Source: Candidatus Nanohalarchaeota archaeon | Lineage (GTDB): Archaea; EX4484-52; B79-G9 | Assembly (NCBI GenBank): GCA_003660865.1 | Contig: QMVA01000105.1 | Location: 1-5,684, forward strand | Reading direction: 5' to 3' | DNA: 5,684 bases | Part shown: piece by piece, positions 1 through 4,613 of the stretch | Layout of the letters: every line of letters begins with the position of its first letter | How positions within the stretch are numbered: position 1 is the first letter of the stretch | Position numbers and translations under genes: made by a program | The notes under the pieces: generated by a model | The model's database searches: none | Seen by the model: the letters and a program-made list of their open reading frames with translations, nothing else | What the model was told of the DNA's origin: nothing

Positions 1-69
1 CATTGATATATTGGATGCGAAAACATTTATGCTTTTGTGGACAAAAACAGGTTAGAGAAGCAAGATAAA

Positions 70-100
70 TCCCTCATTTTGAGGGACTTTCTCAGAGAAA
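70..100. repeat. Two adjacent short hairpins
   Basis: Seen directly: TCCCTCA (70-76) pairs with TGAGGGA (80-86) around a TTT loop, giving a perfect 7-bp stem. It is followed after one base by TTTCT (88-92) and AGAAA (96-100) around CAG. The bases just after the first stem are not a clean T run, so this is a poor terminator. Subterminal hairpins of this size occur at the ends of single-strand transposons and in their guide RNAs, which fits the IS605-like motifs downstream, but no function can be assigned from the sequence alone. Confidence 0.4.
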
Positions 101-203
101 TGGTCGAATTTTGTCCCACAGCCTATGTGCGTTCATACGTGGGGGGTTTATGCTTGTTAATTGGTTCTCTGAGTTTAAGAAATCGCACCAGGAATCCCAT
201 AGG

Positions 204-254
204 TCAGTTGCGAAGCAACTGGGCGTGCCTTTAGGCCTGGGAGGATGTCAAATT
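204..254 (+). mobile_element. IS200/IS605-like right-end motif, copy 1 (relic)
   Basis: A strong hairpin, CAGTTGC (205-211) and GCAACTG (215-221) around GAA, is followed by GCC-TTTA-GGC (227-236) and then TGGGAGGATGTCAA (238-251). From memory of the family, right ends of IS605/IS1341-type elements, which overlap the 3' end of the TnpB guide RNA, often have a terminal hairpin with a TTTA-like loop followed by GGGGAGGATGTCAA, with TCAA at the cleavage site. No tnpB or tnpA is readable upstream in the window, so this would be a decayed or non-autonomous end. The bases after 251 would occupy the guide position if an RNA were made. The assignment rests on motif resemblance only. Confidence 0.4.
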
Positions 255-270
255 ATCGGTCGCAAACAAT

Positions 271-302
271 CCATGTCCTTTTGGGTGGAAGGATGTCAAT
301 TG
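271..302 (+). repeat. IS200/IS605-like right-end motif, copy 2
   Basis: TGGAAGGATGTCAA (286-299) matches TGGGAGGATGTCAA (238-251) at 13 of 14 positions, 48 bases further on. It is again preceded by a small hairpin with a four-base T-rich loop: CCA (271-273), two unpaired bases, TCC (276-278), loop TTTT (279-282), then GGG and TGG (283-288), using one T-G wobble. The left sides also align (CCTTTAGG at 228-235 and CCTTTTGG at 277-284). So the hairpin and the tail are duplicated as a unit of about 27 bases, either by duplication or by two related insertions. Confidence 0.4.
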
Positions 303-344
303 TAAACTGGAGAAATTAGGATTGAAGAGAAACGTGTTCGGTGG

Positions 345-423
345 GAGAGACGTCTGTTTTTCAAGTATTTGAGCGATGGAGACTTTATTTATTAGTTGAT
401 TGGTAACTACTCAGGCGTCTCTT
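345..423. repeat. Branched inverted repeat, possible structured RNA
   Basis: AGAGACGTCTG (346-356) pairs with CAGGCGTCTCT (412-422). Ten of 11 pairs are Watson-Crick and the other is a T-G wobble, with one further G-T pair possible at 345/423. Inside lie two smaller hairpins, TCAA-GTAT-TTGA (361-372) and TAGTT (393-397) with AACTA (405-409), so the whole can fold as a three-way junction. No promoter or known RNA family was recognised, and in AT-rich DNA the inner stems could be chance; the outer stem is the notable part. Confidence 0.3.
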
Positions 424-457
424 AAACAAATGAAATGCCCGAAGCATAGTGTTTTCC

Positions 458-464
458 AAAAAAA
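458..464 (-). terminator. T7 run, possible end of the minus-strand operon
   Basis: The plus strand has seven A residues at 458-464, which read as T7 in minus-strand transcripts about 150 bases beyond the stop codon of the glycosyltransferase gene. Archaeal RNA polymerase terminates at oligo-T stretches without needing a hairpin, so this is the best terminator candidate for the minus-strand operon. No closer clean T run on that strand was found between 465 and 612. Confidence 0.35.
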
Positions 465-482
465 TAATGTTGATTAAAGTTC

Positions 483-549
483 TCTGATGAAATATTACGA
501 TAATCACAATACAGTCATCAGATGTTGGTATTATATTTTGACTGTTTTT
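483..549 (+). other. Overlapping, mutually exclusive inverted repeats with a T5 tail
   Basis: TCTGATGA (483-490) is a perfect inverted repeat of TCATCAGA (515-522). ACAGTCA (511-517) is a perfect inverted repeat of TGACTGT (539-545), which runs into TTTTT (545-549). Bases 515-517 belong to both pairs, so only one stem can form at a time, and the second resembles a weak intrinsic terminator on the plus strand. No plus-strand gene lies near it, so a regulatory role is doubtful. It also lies in the likely 3' untranslated part of the minus-strand operon. Confidence 0.2.
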
Positions 550-612
550 GAACACGATTGATTGATTTATCTTGATAGCTTCGCAGGTTCCGGGTTTCTA
601 TAGGCTGAGTAG

Positions 613-1677
613 TTACGTTGATTGCTTTTTGTCCAGTTTTACAATTGTTTTTTTGAGAGTGTAGCCTATCTTTTTTGTTGTGAAGTTGTTTTTGAATAGT
701 TTGTATCCGTTTTTTGCTATTTTTTCTTTTAGTTTTGGGTTGTTTTTTAAGAGTAGTATTGATTGCGCGATTTCTTGTGCGTTTCCTGTTTTGCATAGGA
801 TTGCGTTTTGTTTGTTTTTCAGGCATTTTCTTGTTGCTTTTGTGTCTGCTGTTATTAGTGGCTTTTGCATTGCGAGGATTTCGTAGGCTTTGTTTGGGAT
901 TACGTTTTGGGCTTTTATTGTTGTGCCGAAGATGCCGAGGCATATGTCTGCGTTTGCGATGTAATATGGTATTTTTTCGAATGGGACTGCGTCTTTGAAT
1001 TTTATGTTTTCGAGGTCATTGTTTTTGTCTCTTTCGTATCTGAACCATCTGTTGTCTCCTATGAAGAGAAATTCTATGTCTTTTTCGTTTTTTAGTTGTT
1101 TTGCTGCTTCTACAATATAGGGGAAGCCGTGGAGAGGGTTTGTGTGGCCGTAGTAGAGTATCTGGAATTTTTTGGAGGTTCTTGTTTTTTTGAGGGGGTG
1201 GAATATTGTTTCGTCTGCGCCGATTGGAATGCATGCGAATTTTTTTCTTTTTAAGTTGAATTCTTTTACGAAGTAGTCTATGTGCTGTTCAGTGTCATGA
1301 ATTATGAGGTCTGCCATCCTGCATGATGTCTTGTCGAGCCAGTGATAGTAAATCCCTTTTGGGCTGTGTCTTGTTCCGAATTTCCATTCGTTTATCATTG
1401 TGTCGTAGGTTGAGATGAAAGCATCGAATATGACTGGTTTTCTTTTGATGAGTGATATGATTTTTGCCGGGAACATGTCGATGTGCCCTGGGTATGCGAC
1501 AAGTATTATGTCGAAGTCTTTTTTGATGGCTTTTTTTATTAGTGTAAAGAATCTTGTTTTTATGCTTTTCTGGCTGCTGCATTCTAGAATTTCTACATTG
1601 TTTTCTTTGAGACCTTTTATCAGGACTCTGTTTCTTGCATAATCTTTGTTGTAGGAGCCGAAGTATAGGATGCGCAT
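613..1677 (-). CDS. GT4-type (GT-B fold) glycosyltransferase
   Basis: This 354-residue protein would transfer a sugar from a nucleotide-sugar donor to a glycan or lipid acceptor on the cytoplasmic face of the membrane. The N-terminal Rossmann half opens with MRILYFGSYN and contains a short AYPGH segment (61-65). The C-terminal half starts near 170 with ILYYGHTNPLHG (173-184), after the typical linker IPIGADETIF (150-159). The donor-site block at 248-279 has the form GIFG...VIPNKAYEILAMQKPLITADT. Glu266 there matches the second Glu of the E-x7-E signature; the first position is Asn258, as in related groups that carry PNK-x-YE. No signal peptide or clear membrane helix is visible. The ATG at 1675-1677 follows GTGAT by three bases. 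The gene lies 18 bp after the epimerase gene and is very likely co-transcribed with it. Donor and acceptor cannot be predicted. It is Lys-rich, in line with its A-rich coding strand. Confidence 0.9.
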   Translation of the reverse strand: MRILYFGSYNKDYARNRVLIKGLKENNVEILECSSQKSIKTRFFTLIKKAIKKDFDIILVAYPGHIDMFPAKIISLIKRKPVIFDAFISTYDTMINEWKFGTRHSPKGIYYHWLDKTSCRMADLIIHDTEQHIDYFVKEFNLKRKKFACIPIGADETIFHPLKKTRTSKKFQILYYGHTNPLHGFPYIVEAAKQLKNEKDIEFLFIGDNRWFRYERDKNNDLENIKFKDAVPFEKIPYYIANADICLGIFGTTIKAQNVIPNKAYEILAMQKPLITADTKATRKCLKNKQNAILCKTGNAQEIAQSILLLKNNPKLKEKIAKNGYKLFKNNFTTKKIGYTLKKTIVKLDKKQST

Positions 1678-1680
1678 TCA

Positions 1681-1685
1681 ATCAC
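1681..1685 (-). promoter_or_regulatory. Ribosome-binding site GTGAT for the GT4 gene, inside a small palindrome
   Basis: On the minus strand GTGAT lies three bases before the ATG at 1675-1677. It pairs with the ATCAC part of the archaeal 16S rRNA 3' end, which explains the short spacing and fixes this start. The site sits inside CAATCA-TG-TGATTG (1679-1692), an inverted repeat of 6 bp with a two-base centre that could partly mask it. Confidence 0.6.
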
Positions 1686-1695
1686 ATGATTGTGC

Positions 1696-2817
1696 TTAGT
1701 TTTCGACCAGACCTTTTTCTTCCAGTTCTTTATTTGCTTTTTCTACTGTGTCTGTTGCGTTTTCTTTTTCGGCCCATTCAACTAGTTTTCTCATACCCTC
1801 TTCAAGGGTGTATGATGGTTCGTATCCTAGTTTTGTTCTGATTTTTGTGATGTCTGCGTAGCAGTGCCTTATGTCGCCTGCGCGGAATTTGTTTACAATT
1901 TCCGGTTTCATGTTTTTGTTGTAGAGTTTGGTTAATGTGTCTGCGATGTTCAGGATGCTTGTCGGGATTCCTGTTCCAACGTTGAATATCTCATAGTTTG
2001 CTGCGCTTTTTTCCATTGCGAGTATGTTTGCTTTTGCTATGTCTTTTACGAATATGAAGTCGCGCACCTGCAAGCCGTCTTCATATATTAATGGCGGGTT
2101 GTTGTTTTTGATTCTTGATGAGAAGATGGCGGCGACGCCTGTGTATGGGTTTGAGAGGGCTTGCCTTGGGCCGTAGGTGTTGAAGTATCTCAGGGCGACG
2201 GTGGGGATTCCGTATGTTTTCCCGATGAGGATGCTCATCTCTTCCTGATGCTTTTTTGTCATTGCGTATATTGATGTTGAGTGTAGGGGTTTTGTTTCGT
2301 CTGTGGGTATTGGTTTTAGTGGTCTGTTGCATTTCGGGCATTTGACTTCCCATTCGTGTTCTTTTAGTTGTGTTTCCGGTCTTAGTTTTGGGTTGATTGT
2401 TCCGCAGTCAGGACATTCATATTTTCCTTCGCCGTAGTTTGACATTGATGATGCTACTATTAGTTTTTTTACGGTGTTTTCCTTGTTTACCAGAGTGTCC
2501 AGAAGGTTTGCTGTGCCAAGAGTGTTTGTGTTTATGTATCTTGATATCTGGTACATTGACTGGCCGACGCCTACCATTGCTGCATCGTGGAATATTATTT
2601 CTATGTCTTGTATTGCTTTTTCTATGTCTTTTTTGTCTGTGATTGTGCCTTTCTGGAATTCTATGTTTTCTGCCAGGTATTTTGGCGGGTTGTTTGTCTG
2701 GCCGTATACCTGTGGCTCAAGGTTGTCGAGGATTCTTATCTCGTGCCCTTTTTCAAGAAGTTCGTCTACTATGTGGCTTCCGATGAAGCCTGCTCCGCCT
2801 GTTACTAGTATTTTCAT
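1696..2817 (-). CDS. NAD-dependent nucleotide-sugar epimerase/dehydratase (extended SDR) with zinc-ribbon insert
   Basis: This 373-residue cytoplasmic enzyme belongs to the extended short-chain dehydrogenase family (GalE-like) and should interconvert or modify an NDP-sugar. Numbered from the ATG start, it shows the NAD-binding TGGAGFIGSH (6-15), Asp31 at the end of beta-2, the catalytic Ser of ASSMSNYG (Ser124), and the YAMTK catalytic pair Tyr184/Lys188. The substrate-side motifs RYFNTYGPRQ (210-219) and VRDFIFVKDI (251-260) follow. Between Ser124 and Tyr184 is an insert with CPDC (135-138) and CPKC (160-163), a likely structural zinc ribbon. I recall similar Cys-rich inserts in some bacterial epimerases, including dTDP-rhamnose 4-epimerase-like ones. 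The ATG at 2815-2817 is chosen over an in-frame GTG at 2824-2826 because GTGAT (which includes that GTG) lies four bases upstream as ribosome-binding site. It is the first gene of the minus-strand operon. The exact sugar is unknown. Confidence 0.93.
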   Translation of the reverse strand: MKILVTGGAGFIGSHIVDELLEKGHEIRILDNLEPQVYGQTNNPPKYLAENIEFQKGTITDKKDIEKAIQDIEIIFHDAAMVGVGQSMYQISRYINTNTLGTANLLDTLVNKENTVKKLIVASSMSNYGEGKYECPDCGTINPKLRPETQLKEHEWEVKCPKCNRPLKPIPTDETKPLHSTSIYAMTKKHQEEMSILIGKTYGIPTVALRYFNTYGPRQALSNPYTGVAAIFSSRIKNNNPPLIYEDGLQVRDFIFVKDIAKANILAMEKSAANYEIFNVGTGIPTSILNIADTLTKLYNKNMKPEIVNKFRAGDIRHCYADITKIRTKLGYEPSYTLEEGMRKLVEWAEKENATDTVEKANKELEEKGLVEN

Positions 2818-2821
2818 GTTT

Positions 2822-2826
2822 ATCAC
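2822..2826 (-). promoter_or_regulatory. Ribosome-binding site GTGAT that decides the epimerase start
   Basis: GTGAT lies four bases before the ATG at 2815-2817 on the minus strand. Because it overlaps the alternative GTG codon at 2824-2826, that GTG is better read as part of the binding site than as the start. The enzyme then begins MKILVTGGAG, which matches the usual first beta strand of the family with no extra residues. Confidence 0.65.
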
Positions 2827-2866
2827 GCTTTCTTGGATGCTTTTTGGTGTGTGGTTGTTTTGTGGC

Positions 2867-2881
2867 GATAATTTATATATC
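2867..2881. promoter_or_regulatory. Shared TATA element of a divergent promoter
   Basis: TTTATATAT (2872-2880) matches archaeal box A on the plus strand, preceded by the purine-rich CGATAA (2866-2871) as a possible BRE. The same bases read ATATATAAA on the minus strand. Box A normally lies 22-30 bases upstream of the transcript start. On the plus side this puts the start at about 2900, at the ATG of the membrane-protein gene (2902), which would therefore be leaderless. On the minus side it puts the start near 2850, leaving a leader of roughly 30 bases that includes the GTGAT site. No other clear box A lies in the 84-base gap, though AAAATATA (2889-2896, minus strand) is a weaker alternative for the minus genes. 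Confidence 0.65.
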
Positions 2882-2901
2882 TTGTGTGGTATATTTTAGT
2901 G

Positions 2902-3864
2902 ATGAGGGTTTCTTTAAATACCAGAGTTCTTTCTATTTTTGGTCTTTTGGTTCTTTTGTATCTTATATTTCGCTCTGGTGTGGGAAGTATTGTTCCAATA
3001 TTGCTTGATTTGAAAATGGAGTATGTTTTGATTTCGATTGCTATTATACCTGTGATTATTTATTTGAAGGGATATAAGTGGAATCTGATTATGCGCGCTC
3101 ATGGTATGGACTATTCAACTGCTTATGCGTCAAAGGTGTGGCTTATCGGGTTATTTACCGGTACTTTTACACCTGGCAGAGTGGGGGATGTTGTGAGAAT
3201 ATTTTATGTTGGAGGCGGCAAGTCTGCGGGTAAACCGTTGTCTACTGTCCTGTTGGACAGGGTTTATGATATTGGTGCTTTGCTGCTTATTAGCTGTTTT
3301 GGCGGGGTCATGATTTTTTACTGGTTTGAGATGGCGATGAGTATGATTTTTTTTGCTGTTTTGGTCTTTGTGTTTGGACTGTATCTGGTTTCTAATAAAG
3401 GGATTGTCAGGAAAGTGTTGAGGCCTGTATTTGTGCGGTTTATACCGGTAAGTATGAAGTCAAAGCTTAAGCTGAATTTTAATGAGTTTTATGAGGGGTT
3501 TTATTTATTTGCCAAGAATAGGGGGGTTGTTGCAGGTGTTGCGATGCTGACTGTGGCTTTGTGGTTGGTTTCGATAATGCAGGAGTATATGCTGGTTATG
3601 GCGCTGGGTCTTGAGGGGCAGGTGTCTATTTATTATTTGGTTGCGATTTCACCTATTGTCACAATTCTTACCTTGCTTCCGATATCTGTTTCCGGTATAG
3701 GTCCGAGGGATGTTTCAATGATTTACTTTTTTTCGCTTGTTGGTGCGGCATCGGAGTATGCTATTTCTTTTTCGATATTGCTTCTTTTGCTTTACTGGGC
3801 GTATACTGCTGTTGGAGGCGTTGTGTGGTTGTTTTATCCCCGGAAGATAAAGATTTCGTTTTAG
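2902..3864 (+). CDS. UPF0104 / LPG-synthase-TM family integral membrane protein (AglD C-terminal domain-like)
   Basis: This 320-residue protein is almost wholly membrane-embedded, with hydrophobic segments near residues 9-24, 42-56, 123-142, 147-164, 208-236, 245-265 and 286-312. Family motifs are present: TPGRVGDVVR (90-99), STVLLDRVYD (114-123) and LLPISVSGIGPRD (258-270). The family includes the membrane half of haloarchaeal AglD and the domain next to lysyl-phosphatidylglycerol synthases; its members are often proposed to move or present lipid-linked substrates, but the chemistry is not settled. The ATG at 2902 is chosen because the TATA box at 2872 predicts transcription starting there. 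An in-frame GTG at 2884 lies upstream of that predicted start and would add MWYILV. It is the first gene of the plus-strand operon; the following GT2 gene suggests the two products act together on a polyprenyl-phosphate sugar. Confidence 0.9.
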   Translation: MRVSLNTRVLSIFGLLVLLYLIFRSGVGSIVPILLDLKMEYVLISIAIIPVIIYLKGYKWNLIMRAHGMDYSTAYASKVWLIGLFTGTFTPGRVGDVVRIFYVGGGKSAGKPLSTVLLDRVYDIGALLLISCFGGVMIFYWFEMAMSMIFFAVLVFVFGLYLVSNKGIVRKVLRPVFVRFIPVSMKSKLKLNFNEFYEGFYLFAKNRGVVAGVAMLTVALWLVSIMQEYMLVMALGLEGQVSIYYLVAISPIVTILTLLPISVSGIGPRDVSMIYFFSLVGAASEYAISFSILLLLLYWAYTAVGGVVWLFYPRKIKISF

Positions 3865-3872
3865 GCATTAAG

Positions 3873-3880
3873 TTATTTAA
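3873..3880 (+). promoter_or_regulatory. Possible internal TATA box before the GT2 gene
   Basis: TTATTTAA lies 9 bases after the stop codon of the membrane-protein gene and 31 bases before the ATG at 3904. This is nearly the same spacing as the main promoter has to its leaderless start, so a second, leaderless transcript for the GT2 gene is possible. The match to box A is only moderate and the region is AT rich. Confidence 0.25.
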
Positions 3881-3903
3881 TGTTGTGCGCTAAACTTGGT
3901 TTA

Positions 3904-4611
3904 ATGTATCTGGATAAAATGGTAACTGTGGCAATGCCTGCATATAATGAGGAAAAGTCTATTTCCCATGTTGTCAAGGGATTTTTGGATAATGAGTATG
4001 TGGATGAGGTTGTTGTTGCGGATAATAATTCTTCTGACAGGACCAAGGAGCGGGCTTTGAAGGCTGGTGCAAGAGTCGTTGGTGAGGACAGGCGCGGGTA
4101 TGGGTATGCGTGCAGGCGTGCATTGAAGGAGGCAAAGGGGGATTATATTATTCTTGTTGAGTCTGATGGTACTTTTTCTTCGGCTGATGTTGCTAAGCTT
4201 TTGGCATATAGTGATAATTTTGATGTGGTGCTGGGTACGAGGACGTCAAAAGAATTGATATGGGACGGCGCTAATATGGGTGTTTTCCTGAAATGGGGTA
4301 ACTGGTTTCTGGGTAAGATGATTGAGGTTCTTTATAATGGTCCGTCACTAACTGATGCCGGTTGTACGTTTCGTTTGATGAAGAGGCGTGCCCTTAATAA
4401 AGTGAGTTCTAAGTTTGAGGTAGGTGGTTCGCATTTTTCTCCTGAGATGATTATTCTTTTGATAAAGAATAATGTTCGGATGATAGAGATCCCTGTTAAT
4501 TACAGGCCACGTGTCGGGGAGTCCAAGATTACTGGTGAAGGTAAGTGGAAAGCGTTTTTGCTTGGGTTGACGATGATAAAACTGATGTTTGTGCATAAGG
4601 TCAGGTCTTGA
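3904..4611 (+). CDS. GT2 (GT-A fold) glycosyltransferase, polyprenyl-phosphate sugar synthase-like
   Basis: This 235-residue cytoplasmic or membrane-edge enzyme resembles dolichol-phosphate mannose/glucose synthases (DPM1, AglJ, AglD N-domain), which pass a sugar from a nucleotide donor to polyprenyl phosphate. Numbered from the chosen start it has MPAYNEEKS (11-19), ADNNSSDRT (39-47), RRGYGYACRRAL (63-74), the metal-site region VESDGTF (85-91, ExD instead of the usual DxD), TDAGCTFRLMK (150-160) and NYRPRVGESKIT (199-210). It has no C-terminal membrane domain, so it is a single-domain form. Three in-frame ATGs occur at 3880, 3904 and 3919. 3904 is preferred because of the upstream TATTTAA spacing and because the catalytic domain begins at once; 3919 (MVTVAMPAYN) is equally possible, and 3880 adds eight residues unlike the family. 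Its stop at 4609-4611 lies two bases before the next start. The sugar is not predictable. Confidence 0.9.
   Translation: MYLDKMVTVAMPAYNEEKSISHVVKGFLDNEYVDEVVVADNNSSDRTKERALKAGARVVGEDRRGYGYACRRALKEAKGDYIILVESDGTFSSADVAKLLAYSDNFDVVLGTRTSKELIWDGANMGVFLKWGNWFLGKMIEVLYNGPSLTDAGCTFRLMKRRALNKVSSKFEVGGSHFSPEMIILLIKNNVRMIEIPVNYRPRVGESKITGEGKWKAFLLGLTMIKLMFVHKVRS
4603..4606 (+). promoter_or_regulatory. Ribosome-binding site AGGT deciding the methyltransferase start
   Basis: AGGT lies seven bases before the ATG at 4614 and only one base before an in-frame TTG at 4608, so it supports the ATG. It lies inside the last codons of the GT2 gene, as expected for translation within one operon. Confidence 0.45.
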
Positions 4612-4613
4612 GA

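Larger units (their letters stand above)
1..612. other. Gene-poor flank with mobile-element traces and inverted repeats
   Basis: No reading frame here looks like a real protein. The two frames open for about 65 codons (37-234 and 111-305, both plus strand) overlap each other in different frames, start with GTG or TTG, lack a good ribosome-binding site and show no recognisable domain. The stretch lacks the strong G+T skew of the rest of the window (29 of 60 bases are G or T in 61-120, against 45 of 60 in 661-720), so its history may differ. It contains small hairpins at 70-100, a nested inverted repeat around 91-173, two IS605-like terminal motifs (204-254 and 271-302), a branched inverted repeat at 345-423, and overlapping inverted repeats at 483-549. 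A weak TATA-like GATATATT at 5-12 could drive a plus-strand transcript, but that is not supported by anything else. No tRNA or rRNA gene was recognised. Confidence 0.6.

Noticed and set aside
37..234. Small plus-strand open frame of 65 codons in the 5' flank
   Set aside because: GTG start, no ribosome-binding site, no recognisable domain, overlaps another open frame at 111-305, and contains hairpins that suggest non-coding DNA.
164..487. Nine-base direct repeat GTTCTCTGA at 164-172 and 479-487
   Set aside because: No extension of similarity on either side, so probably chance.
484..608. C/D-box small RNA (CTGATGA at 484-490, CTGA at 605-608)
   Set aside because: The distance between the boxes is far too long for an archaeal C/D RNA and there is no proper terminal stem or internal C'/D' pair.
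580..612. tRNA T-arm-like GGTTCCGGGT
   Set aside because: The five-base T stem does not pair, and no anticodon or D arm can be found on either side.
714..998. Long plus-strand open frame of 94 codons, hydrophobic
   Set aside because: It lies wholly opposite the GT4 gene, whose motifs are clear; its Phe/Leu/Cys-rich content is the complement of Lys-rich codons in a G+T-rich strand. The similar frames at 518-943, 1016-1234, 1295-1681, 2081-2353 (minus) and 2397-2899 (plus) are the same kind of shadow.
2884..2901. GTG at 2884 as start of the UPF0104 protein
   Set aside because: It lies only 5 bases after the TATA box, upstream of any plausible transcript start; the extra six residues add nothing typical of the family.
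4159..4173. ESD in place of the DxD metal site in the GT2 enzyme as a sign of inactivity
   Set aside because: The second Asp is kept, all other motifs are intact, and I recall the ESDGTF-like form as normal in a GT2 subgroup that also has the GTRTSKELIW segment seen here.
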